Shown here: positions 1-6,194 of the stretch, piece after piece | Numbering within the stretch: position 1 is the first letter of the stretch | Layout of the letters: each line of letters begins with the position of its first letter | Notes under the pieces: model-generated | The model's database searches: none | What the model was told of the DNA's origin: nothing | Seen by the model: only the letters and a program-made list of their open reading frames with translations | NCBI GenBank assembly: GCA_007118195.1 | Contig: SKSA01000186.1 | Coordinates: 1 to 12,719, forward strand | Length of the DNA: 12,719 nucleotides | Source of the DNA: Anaerobacillus sp. | Lineage (GTDB): Bacteria > Bacillota > Bacilli > Bacillales > Anaerobacillaceae | Direction: 5' to 3' | Translations under genes and position numbers: made by a program

Positions 1-307
1 ATAGCTTTTGCTTAAACGAATAATTTTTCAACATAAGTACCTTCCTTATCTATCCTTTTTGTAATATTTAAAAAACGTACAAAAATTATTTTATCAAAGT
101 AAAGGAAGTTATTATATGTATGAATAACCTTATTTTATACCTGAATACTCGGTTATTTTTGTTTTAAAATACAAAACGTCATGACAATGCAGTGTCACCG
201 TCTGGCATGTAAAAATTTTTGGTGAATTCTCCTCTCTGCACTGTAAAGCATTTTGTTAATACAAAGGATAGCGAAGTATACAAAAAAGAATAATGTGGGG
301 GAGTACG
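1..307. other. Intergenic stretch, no gene seen
   Basis: I find no open frame with a ribosome site here. The stretch is AT-rich. It contains a 7-bp inverted repeat, AATAACC (123-129) and GGTTATT (151-157), followed on the plus strand by a T-rich run. This could be a weak terminator for a plus-strand gene left of the window. An imperfect palindrome built from TTTTGT and ACAAAA lies at 157-176. Neither is strong. Confidence 0.5.
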
Positions 308-474
308 CAGTATGTGGGGAGTGTGCAGTATGATGGATGCTTCACAGTTTGTGGGTGGTGCGCAGTATGATGGATGCTTCACAGTTTGTGGGTGGTGCGC
401 AGTATGATGGATGCTTCACAGTTTGTGGGTGGTGCGCAGTATGATGCTTCACAGTATGGGGAGAGTGCGCAGTA
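308..474. repeat. 37-bp tandem repeat array
   Basis: Units begin with GCAGTA at 325, 362, 399 and 436, spaced exactly 37 bp. The units starting at 325, 362 and 399 are near-identical and contain GATGCTTCACAGTTTGTGGG. The unit at 436 has lost 4 bp, so the next GCAGTA comes at 469. A shortened, diverged unit starts at 308. The period is not a multiple of three, so a coding repeat is unlikely. The units are contiguous with no unique spacers, so this is not a CRISPR array. Confidence 0.9.
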
Positions 475-539
475 GAAGTGCTGAATTCCCTTTGGATTTC
501 TCTTGTCTTATTTTTTGCCGCGGAGAGAAATCATAACGT

Positions 540-764
540 GTTCAATTGCACTCTTTTCAGACGTGATATTTCCATAAAATGTAAAATGCGCGTTCGAATA
601 CGCTCTATCCGGACGTGTTTTTTCTATTAAATGTAAAAAGTTTGTTCAATTGCACTCTATTCGGACGTGAGTTTTCCATGAAATGTAAAATATGCGTTCG
701 AATACGCTCTATCCGGACGTTATTTTTCCACGAAATGTAAAAAGCACGTTCGATTGCGTGTTAT
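540..764. repeat. 52-bp tandem array with two alternating unit types
   Basis: Units start with GTTC at 540, 592, 644, 696 and 748, a strict 52-bp period; the last is partial. Units at 540 and 644 begin GTTCAATTGCACTCT, while units at 592 and 696 begin GTTCGAATACGCTCT. The array is therefore a duplicated 104-bp A-B dimer. Every full unit then carries a TCCGGACGT-like core and an AAATGTAAAA segment. B units contain the dyad GCGTTCGAATACGC. I see no coding role. Confidence 0.9.
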
Positions 765-784
765 TTAGGGCCGGTTACTCAAAA

Positions 785-833
785 TACTGCACATTCCCCA
801 CAAACTATGCAGCGCTTCAACAAACCATCATAC
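785..833. repeat. Inverted, diverged copy of the 37-bp unit
   Basis: Read on the minus strand this segment starts GTATGATGG, contains AGTTTGTGGGG and ends GCAGTA, in the same order as in the 37-bp units at 308-474, with a few extra bases between the blocks. It stands in opposite orientation on the far side of the 52-bp array, so the 52-bp array is flanked by inverted copies. Confidence 0.75.
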
Positions 834-883
834 GTAGGTAGATTTATTAAACCGAAGGGAGTGCTTTATTTTAGGATCAAATA

Positions 884-917
884 AAAAAGGCGTGGAGAAA
901 AGTTTCCATGCCTTTTT
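884..917. terminator. Terminator-like hairpin, probably bidirectional
   Basis: Arms 884-896 and 905-917 pair over 13 positions with one G-T wobble and an 8-base loop. The A-run and T-run at the stem ends give a U tail on either strand, the longer one on the minus strand. It could end transcripts of the lipoprotein gene that stops at 1156, although about 240 bp away. Confidence 0.6.
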
Positions 918-1155
918 CAATATGAATAATATTGTTATTTTGGTTTGTATAGGTATGTTATTTCCCTTGTGAATTTGGTTATGATTGGGTCTGAAATTCT
1001 ATTTTGTACCTTACAAGTAAACCCGTTAAGCGTGTTAAACGCGGTTTGCAGGTCTATAAATTAAATATTGAAATAGATGATATTTTTAAAAAGCTAACTC
1101 GATCACTATTTATTCATTTGACGGCCAAGTCAAGTTTTTCTACTAATTTGCTATT
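918..1155. other. Intergenic stretch, no gene seen
   Basis: This AT-rich stretch has only weak dyads: an imperfect AAACC/GGTTT pair around 1019-1047, and TTGAC/GTCAA separated by 6 bases near 1119-1134. The second is followed by TTTTT on the plus strand. I find no supported gene. Confidence 0.5.
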
Positions 1156-1944
1156 CTATAATCCTTCTGGTAGGACGATTTCATCAATTTCGTTGTAACC
1201 TTTAATCGTTGCACTCATCGACTGCACAGTATGAACAGTCTCACCTTCCATTCCCATCGTCATGTCCATCGTCATGTTTAGCTTTGTTTGGTAAAGTGTG
1301 TCTTTGTCGATAAAAATTTCATATTCTACAAAATTTAAATCTAACTGCGAAAAAATCTCTAGCATATCGTCAAACCCTTCCGTACCAACCCCACCAAATA
1401 GCTGCGCAATTTCCATAAAATCTGTTCCTTCACCAGAAACCTTTAAAATATATTCATTACTATTTTCCGTCATTTCAATTTCATCAACAAAGTTGCGTAA
1501 CATCGATAATTGTTGATCAGGGCTTAATTGCATTTCCGCAAGCCTACCTAATTCCTCGGCATACTCCATCGGCAACTCCATCCATTCGTCCATCATCGGT
1601 TCAAAGACATAAACGGTATCACCAACTAAATACATTTCCGTTTCAAAAACTCCCATCATCGGAATATCACTTTCCATCGAAAGCTTTTGATAAAACGCCA
1701 TCGGCTCAAGCGTCATATCTGCATCAAGAGTCATAAACATGGTGATCTCCTCAGTGTCATTTATCGTCATTGTTTGTTCACTTTCCATTTTCATTGAATA
1801 ACTATTAAGACCTTCCATTGCCTCAAGCGATTGCTTCAGCACACCTTCAGCGTCTGTTAAGTTTGAAGCTTCTTCACTATTACAAGCAGCTAAAACAAAC
1901 ACCAGTGCAAGTGCTGCCACTAAAACTTTTAATCTACGATACAT
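1156..1944 (-). CDS. DUF6612-type lipoprotein
   Basis: The 262-residue protein starts MYRRLKV, followed by a hydrophobic stretch and the lipobox LAAC with Cys21, so it should be exported, lipidated and held on the outer face of the membrane. The mature part is strongly acidic and Met-rich. It begins with a segment like NSYSMKMESEQTM, typical of the DUF6612 family of Bacillus lipoproteins, whose function is unknown. I chose the ATG at 1944 because GGAGG sits 5 bases upstream. An in-frame ATG at 1968 lacks such a site and lies almost at the start point expected from the ECF-type promoter at 1979-2004. The gene stands alone after a 190-bp gap from the membrane-protein gene upstream. The family call is from recognition of the sequence pattern, not from a search. 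Confidence 0.85.
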   Translation of the reverse strand: MYRRLKVLVAALALVFVLAACNSEEASNLTDAEGVLKQSLEAMEGLNSYSMKMESEQTMTINDTEEITMFMTLDADMTLEPMAFYQKLSMESDIPMMGVFETEMYLVGDTVYVFEPMMDEWMELPMEYAEELGRLAEMQLSPDQQLSMLRNFVDEIEMTENSNEYILKVSGEGTDFMEIAQLFGGVGTEGFDDMLEIFSQLDLNFVEYEIFIDKDTLYQTKLNMTMDMTMGMEGETVHTVQSMSATIKGYNEIDEIVLPEGL

Positions 1945-1978
1945 ATGCCCCTCCAAATTTTTTGACATCGATTATACT

Positions 1979-2004
1979 TACGCTGACAATTTCCAAAAGT
2001 TTCA
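1979..2004 (-). promoter_or_regulatory. ECF (SigW-like) promoter of the lipoprotein gene
   Basis: On the minus strand TGAAAC (1999-2004) is separated by exactly 16 bases from CGTA (1979-1982), and the -35 is followed by TTTT. This matches the known SigW consensus of Bacillus (TGAAAC, 16-17 bases, CGTA). The expected start point is near 1970, giving a leader of about 25-30 bases before the GGAGG-preceded ATG. A TATAAT overlaps just downstream of CGTA but has no good SigA -35 at 17 bases. Confidence 0.7.
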
Positions 2005-2136
2005 TATTTTTTTTAATATCAGCTTACACTCACCTTTGTTTCATTAGTTTGAGTACCATTGATATTCATATCACGGTATTTTCCAACTGGTGTGGGAATT
2101 CCGAATATCATCATTACTCCCCAACGGAACGTTTTC

Positions 2137-2721
2137 TTAATCATCATCAACACTACTTCCCCAAAGATTACTTCTTGCTTCACTTTTTTTCATAAAGACA
2201 ATTATGACAATTTCGATGATTAGTATGGTAATCATTATTAAAATATAAACTGCCTGGAAAACATTAAAGGAAACGTTAAACATAAAGCTATTCAGCGCTA
2301 AATAAATTAAATGAATGACGGCATAATAATTCCACCGAACACGTGCCGCTTTCGCCCAAAATTCGTCACGATTTTCTTTTGCATAACGATATGTTGCATC
2401 AAAAATAAAGTAAATCAATAAAAGATGTAAAATACTTAGAACAAATTGATACACCATTGGAAAAACCGCTATAGGACCTTCCGTAAGATTTATTTCCCAA
2501 GCCCCCATGAAATTAGGAAAAGCTAAAACGATTAATAGCATCGCTAAAGGTCTAGCTTTTTCAAATAAAGTCTCCCGTGCACTCAACGATTTAATCCCAT
2601 TGAGAATAAAAATGTATCCAATAAAGTCCGGTAAAATATCTAAAGGGCCGAGCCGAAGATCAATTAAAATAAACAAGAGTCCCCAAAAGATTAAACGATA
2701 ACCATTACTCACCCGGTTCAC
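2137..2721 (-). CDS. Six-helix integral membrane protein, unknown function
   Basis: The 194-residue protein has about six hydrophobic segments, near residues 8-24, 27-44, 58-74, 86-107, 131-149 and 155-177. A short motif, PLDILPDFIGYIFI, falls at the second helix; similar motifs occur in uncharacterised Bacillus membrane proteins. The C-terminus is charged and ends SVDDD. There are no catalytic motifs that I recognise. The gene overlaps the end of the preceding gene by 17 bp, which implies translational coupling and a shared transcript with the serpin. The first start is GTG at 2721 with only a weak AAGAGAG ahead of it. A second in-frame GTG at 2712 has AGGTGA about 6 bases upstream and may be the real start. 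Function unknown. Confidence 0.8.
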   Translation of the reverse strand: MNRVSNGYRLIFWGLLFILIDLRLGPLDILPDFIGYIFILNGIKSLSARETLFEKARPLAMLLIVLAFPNFMGAWEINLTEGPIAVFPMVYQFVLSILHLLLIYFIFDATYRYAKENRDEFWAKAARVRWNYYAVIHLIYLALNSFMFNVSFNVFQAVYILIMITILIIEIVIIVFMKKSEARSNLWGSSVDDD

Positions 2722-3637
2722 CTACTCTCTTAGCTAGTTCTCTAATGTCGCGATTTGAGAAGTAAGGTTGGTAATTTAAATGACTTCTAACCACCGTTTT
2801 CATTCCGTCTTCTGTTTCAAACAAAAGCCTTATTGAAAATTCATAAACGCTATGTTTTTGTAATGATGTTTCATCAAACATAAAAGCACTATTAACTTTT
2901 ACGGAATCGTTTTTTTCAAAGGCGATCGGCAAAGGAAGGTTGTTTAGCTCAATGCCTTGTACGTTCCACATATGCTTGCGGACAAACTCTTCCATTTCTT
3001 CATCTAATTCACTACTTTGAAGCTTTTCTTTAAAACCGTTTATATCATCATTATCAAAATCAACGAAAATATGGAGTTCGTCTTTTAATGCGTGATGAAA
3101 CGGAAAATCAATTTCGACTAATTGAACTGGCTCAACCATTTCAAAAAGGGAATAACCGGTATAATCACTACTTGAACCTGCAGCTAAAAACCGGACGGGA
3201 CTTTCAGTTTCCGTATCAGTGGTGATCGATAGGCGAAAAATAATTTCACCGATCTCGTACTCTATTAAACCAGCATGAGCAAATTGAACATCCAGTTTTG
3301 TATGAGTCAATACCTCTTCTTTATTCATTCGATCCACTTCAACAACTGCTTTTTTAATTTGGTAGTGAGGGAAATCTTGATAAACACCATCATAACTAAC
3401 TCTCGTAAAATCCATTCCAGGAATAAAAACATTGAGGATTTGTTCTTGTTTATTTGTTACATAGTACAATTCAATCCTTGTCATGCCATTTTCGTTTACT
3501 TTAACATCATAATAATGCTTCAAAAAAAACGGTCCGTCGAGTTGCTGTGTCTGAAAATATAGGATGTTACCGAGATACAACAAAGCGACGGAACAAATAC
3601 CAACTAGTAACCTCTTAAAGTTTATGGAAAAGTTCAT
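2705..3637 (-). CDS. Membrane-anchored extracytoplasmic protein, unknown function
   Basis: The product is 310 residues from the ATG at 3637, which has GGGGGA 4-5 bases upstream. An in-frame ATG at 3661 lies in a duplicated 39-bp repeat without a ribosome site. The N-terminus (MNFSINFKR, then a hydrophobic stretch of about 20 residues without a lipobox or clear cleavage site) suggests a signal anchor with the remainder outside the cell. The rest is acidic with alternating hydrophobic strands, probably beta-rich, and contains no catalytic signature I can name. It starts 63 bp after the serpin stop and overlaps the next gene, so it is the middle gene of an operon of serpin, this gene and the six-helix protein. 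A role as a partner of either neighbour is a guess. Confidence 0.8.
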   Translation of the reverse strand: MNFSINFKRLLVGICSVALLYLGNILYFQTQQLDGPFFLKHYYDVKVNENGMTRIELYYVTNKQEQILNVFIPGMDFTRVSYDGVYQDFPHYQIKKAVVEVDRMNKEEVLTHTKLDVQFAHAGLIEYEIGEIIFRLSITTDTETESPVRFLAAGSSSDYTGYSLFEMVEPVQLVEIDFPFHHALKDELHIFVDFDNDDINGFKEKLQSSELDEEMEEFVRKHMWNVQGIELNNLPLPIAFEKNDSVKVNSAFMFDETSLQKHSVYEFSIRLLFETEDGMKTVVRSHLNYQPYFSNRDIRELAKRVGEPGE

Positions 3638-3649
3638 GGTGTCCCCCAA

Positions 3650-3727
3650 TTTTTCTCTCATTTAATTTAATATAAGGTTGCACTGTAGTTTTTCTCTCGT
3701 TTAATTTAGTGTAAGGCTATCCTCCAG
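3650..3727. repeat. 39-bp tandem duplication over the serpin stop
   Basis: TTTTTCTCTC occurs at 3650 and again at 3689, each followed by a similar TTTAATTTA-like and TAAGG-containing segment, so copies 3650-3688 and 3689-3727 are a diverged tandem duplication. The second copy contains the last codons and stop of the serpin gene. The first carries the spacer and the decoy ATG at 3661 upstream of the next gene. Confidence 0.75.
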
Positions 3728-4933
3728 CGTTCCGATAAACATCACGGTTTCGGTCGTTGTATCATGAATGACATATACGAACGGTCGATTCACTTCCATT
3801 TGAAAATCATACATTGGAGCCGACTCTTCACGAATTTCTACTGAAGTAGCGGCTGCAGCTTCTGTTCCTTTTTCATTGACCTCAATGAAGGATTTATGCA
3901 GCACTTCACTAATATATAGGTTAGGAGGAATTTCGGCCATTTTACTAAAGTTCGCCATATTTTCATTAAAGGCAATTTCCATCCCTAACGTTTTTAAAAC
4001 ATCGACTAGACTTTTTTCATACTCTAACGTAAAGCGTGGCATCTCTAAATACCCTTGCTTAGATTGAAAGCTACCAGACCACTCTTGCCACTGTTCGCTT
4101 GAGAGTTGGTCTAGAAATGAATCTACACCTTGATGTGGTAAATAAACATCCATTGCCATCCTACCTTCACCGTAAGGAAGGCGAACTGCTTGAAATAGTT
4201 CCTTTTCAAAATAGTGAAACGATCCATCATTTGCCATCATCAGCACATCGGTTTCCGTACCGTTCGCGTTATAAAATGGTTTTTCACGGGTTCGATTTTC
4301 ATTAAAAGGCTCCATCCAATCTCCTTTAAAATAAATGGCATTAATTAAAAATAGCACTGTATTCGGATGGATTTCATCTTCAACAATATCTTCAATTTTC
4401 CCTTCTGTTTTTTCCTTTACCCAATTATTGATCGTTTTTGACGCACTAGGGTCTTGGAAGTCTAACGAAGTAAGTTTCGCCCCGTAAAACGTTTCGTTCG
4501 CCTCAATGAATTTTTCATCAAAGTTTTTATCTTCTCTTCCCCATAACGAATTCGCAATTGAAAGCTGCACACTTGGATCGGAATATTGGATAATATTTAT
4601 TAATGCTTGATACGATTCATTAATGTCGGCGACACTCACACCTTGTTGCCCGATGGCTTCTAGCATCGCTTGTTTCGTTTCACCATCAGCACCATTCACA
4701 GTCATCGCTAAGGCGATCGAAATACTTAACGGTGAGATGAATATATTTTCACCTTCGTCTTCTTTTAACTGTTTTAATAGTTCGAAACCAAACTGATTAG
4801 AATGGTTAATCACGTTTTGATCAACATCTTCTTCTGAAAAAATGACTTTATTTTCTGTAGCCTTTTGACCACAGCCAGTAAAGATCAATAGTAAACAAAA
4901 TAAACTAATGAGCGGTATATATTTTTTTCGCAC
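3701..4933 (-). CDS. Serpin-family protease inhibitor, lipoprotein
   Basis: The 410-residue protein has the full serpin fold length. MRKKY, a hydrophobic stretch and FTGC (Cys21) form a lipoprotein signal, so the inhibitor should sit on the outer face of the membrane. Serpin landmarks are NIFISPLSISIALAM (63-77), NAIYFKGDW (198-206), HKSFIEVNEKGTEAAAAT (346-363) and NRPFVYVIHD (382-391). The hinge E354-KGTEAAAAT, with small residues, is the form found in inhibitory serpins, which trap a protease by inserting the cleaved loop. Counting from E354 as P17 puts P1-P1' at Glu370-Ser371. The loop up to NRPF is about three residues longer than in alpha-1-antitrypsin, so P1 is uncertain. The start is GTG at 4933 with AAGGGGG 8 bases upstream. 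It heads an operon with two unknown genes and has its own ECF-type promoter. The physiological target cannot be read from sequence. Confidence 0.95.
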   Translation of the reverse strand: MRKKYIPLISLFCLLLIFTGCGQKATENKVIFSEEDVDQNVINHSNQFGFELLKQLKEDEGENIFISPLSISIALAMTVNGADGETKQAMLEAIGQQGVSVADINESYQALINIIQYSDPSVQLSIANSLWGREDKNFDEKFIEANETFYGAKLTSLDFQDPSASKTINNWVKEKTEGKIEDIVEDEIHPNTVLFLINAIYFKGDWMEPFNENRTREKPFYNANGTETDVLMMANDGSFHYFEKELFQAVRLPYGEGRMAMDVYLPHQGVDSFLDQLSSEQWQEWSGSFQSKQGYLEMPRFTLEYEKSLVDVLKTLGMEIAFNENMANFSKMAEIPPNLYISEVLHKSFIEVNEKGTEAAAATSVEIREESAPMYDFQMEVNRPFVYVIHDTTTETVMFIGTLEDSLTLN

Positions 4934-4957
4934 AATGATAGCCCCCTTTTTATATTA

Positions 4958-4984
4958 GACGCTATCGCTCCAAAAAAAGTTTCG
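4958..4984 (-). promoter_or_regulatory. ECF (SigM/SigW-like) promoter of the serpin operon
   Basis: On the minus strand CGAAAC (4979-4984) is followed after 17 bases by CGTC (4958-4961). The core GAAAC-17-CGTC matches the Bacillus SigM-type consensus (TGAAAC, 17, CGTC) except for the first base. The run of seven T after GAAAC is also typical of this promoter class. Its position, 25 bp before the GTG start with the ribosome site between, is suitable. TAATAT overlaps just downstream, so some SigA use cannot be excluded. Confidence 0.6.
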
Positions 4985-5023
4985 GATTTTTTCAAGCATC
5001 GTTTCTTCAATAAATTTATAGCT

Positions 5024-5953
5024 TTAAAATAGAATACTTGCTAAATAAACGGTCACTGTCACCGTGAAAATACTTAACACCGTCGTTACTAGCACAACTT
5101 GTGCGGCAAATTCAGGATGGTGGTTATATTCTAAAGCAATGGCGGCGCTATTTCTTGAAGTAGGAAAAGAGCTTGCGATAAATAAGGTTTGTGCGGTTAC
5201 GCCTTCAATGCCTAGTAACATAATCATCACAAAAGCGATTACCGGGGAAACAACTAAGCGTGTCAATGAACTTACGATTAAAGGAATGAGATACGAATTA
5301 ATTTTTAAATAAGCCACTTGAGCACCTAACGTGAGAAGTGCTATCGCTAAAAAGCCTTGTGACGCTTGTTCTAGCGGTATCCAAATCATTTCTGGAATTT
5401 TGATATTGAGAGATTTAATGATGATCGCTAACAATAAGGCGTGAAGGACTGGCGTTTTTAAAAAGCCCATTAGCTGCTTTGCCATCCCTTTATTTTTTTC
5501 CCCTTTTTGCACATTAAAAATTCCGTATGTAAACGTGAGTAAATTTTGAAACGTCATTATAATAATTTGAATCGACATAGCGAATGGATCGTTACGAAAT
5601 ACGAGTGCATTTACTGGTAAACCATAGTTTCCTTGATTATTGAGAAGAACACTATTTTTAAAGCTCCCGACTAGTTTTTTTTCAAAATGAAAAACTTTTG
5701 CTATGAAACTCGTTGTGATTAATAATGCGGCGGCTTGTAAAAGCAAAAAATAAATAATACTAGAGACTAATTCTATCGATATGTCACTTTGATAAATTTT
5801 CACAAAAATAACTGCCGGAATTAAATAGTAGAACGTAATTTTTGATAATGAATTTAAATCAAGCTTAAACTTACGGTGAAGTAATATGCCCGCAAAAATA
5901 AGGATAAATACTGGTACAATTATATTTTGCAAAATTAAAAGCAGAACGTCCAC
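5024..5953 (-). CDS. AEC-family membrane transporter
   Basis: The 309-residue protein has about ten hydrophobic segments in two halves, the architecture of the auxin-efflux-carrier (AEC) family in the bile/arsenite/riboflavin transporter fold. Signature stretches are NNQGNYGLPV (105-114) in the first half and SSFPTSRNSAAIALEY (261-276) in the second, both near the broken helices of the fold. Bacterial members export or import small organic anions such as malate or amino-acid derivatives, but the substrate cannot be read here. The start is GTG at 5953 with AAGGGA 7 bases upstream. It lies 90 bp before the serpin with no clear terminator between them, so some readthrough into the serpin operon is possible. 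A strong terminator separates it from the upstream GGDEF/EAL gene. Confidence 0.93.
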   Translation of the reverse strand: MDVLLLILQNIIVPVFILIFAGILLHRKFKLDLNSLSKITFYYLIPAVIFVKIYQSDISIELVSSIIYFLLLQAAALLITTSFIAKVFHFEKKLVGSFKNSVLLNNQGNYGLPVNALVFRNDPFAMSIQIIIMTFQNLLTFTYGIFNVQKGEKNKGMAKQLMGFLKTPVLHALLLAIIIKSLNIKIPEMIWIPLEQASQGFLAIALLTLGAQVAYLKINSYLIPLIVSSLTRLVVSPVIAFVMIMLLGIEGVTAQTLFIASSFPTSRNSAAIALEYNHHPEFAAQVVLVTTVLSIFTVTVTVYLASILF

Positions 5954-5992
5954 ATAACCATCCCTTTATACCCAATATTTTCTATATGTATA

Positions 5993-6005
5993 TAGTATCA
6001 TACTA
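5993..6005. promoter_or_regulatory. Palindrome in the AEC-gene promoter region
   Basis: TAGTAT and ATACTA form a perfect dyad around one central base. It lies 40 bp upstream of the AEC start, immediately after the terminator at 6013-6044. It overlaps the only promoter-like stretch before the gene (TTGTCT on the minus strand, then a TATA-rich segment). It may be an operator; the promoter itself is weak by eye. Confidence 0.35.
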
Positions 6006-6012
6006 GACAACA

Positions 6013-6044
6013 GAAAAGAGATGACATTAGAGTCATCTCTTTTC
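6013..6044 (-). terminator. Strong rho-independent terminator
   Basis: Arms 6013-6025 and 6032-6044 pair perfectly over 13 bp with a 6-base loop, and the stem ends in an A-run/T-run. It lies about 150 bp beyond the stop of the GGDEF/EAL gene and before the AEC gene, so it should end the former transcript; it may act in both directions. Confidence 0.8.
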
Positions 6045-6180
6045 CTCTTCTTTTAAATTAGCTAGTGATCCGTTCTTGTTTGTAAATAATATTTTGTCAG
6101 TCGACTTTCTCGAACAAGCCTCTAAATTCGCAACGATTTTACAGCGCAGAGAGATCGAGCGACCATTACATACTAGATGG

Positions 6181-6194
6181 TGACGGTACCGTCA
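6181..6194. other. 14-bp palindrome over the GGDEF/EAL stop codon
   Basis: TGACGGTACCGTCA is a perfect palindrome whose right end is the TGA stop (minus strand, 6192-6194) of the GGDEF/EAL gene. It has no U tail, so it is not a normal terminator. A role in RNA stability or protein binding is possible. Confidence 0.4.

Noticed and set aside
179-382. Minus-strand open frame of 67 codons
   Set aside because: It is read through the 37-bp repeat array, has no ribosome site, and the repeat period is not a multiple of three.
308-764. Possible CRISPR array
   Set aside because: The repeats are contiguous and conserved over the whole 37- or 52-bp period, with no unique spacers and no cas genes nearby.
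1004-1198. Plus-strand open frame of 64 codons
   Set aside because: It starts with TTG without a ribosome site and overlaps the end of the DUF6612 lipoprotein gene.
1945-1968. Longer N-terminus of the DUF6612 lipoprotein (ATG at 1968)
   Set aside because: It has no ribosome site and lies nearly at the predicted transcription start; the ATG at 1944 has GGAGG at 5 bases.
6036-6191. Separate small gene after the GGDEF/EAL stop
   Set aside because: The open frame has no ATG, GTG or TTG start, so it is not an independent gene; kept only as a finding on possible readthrough.
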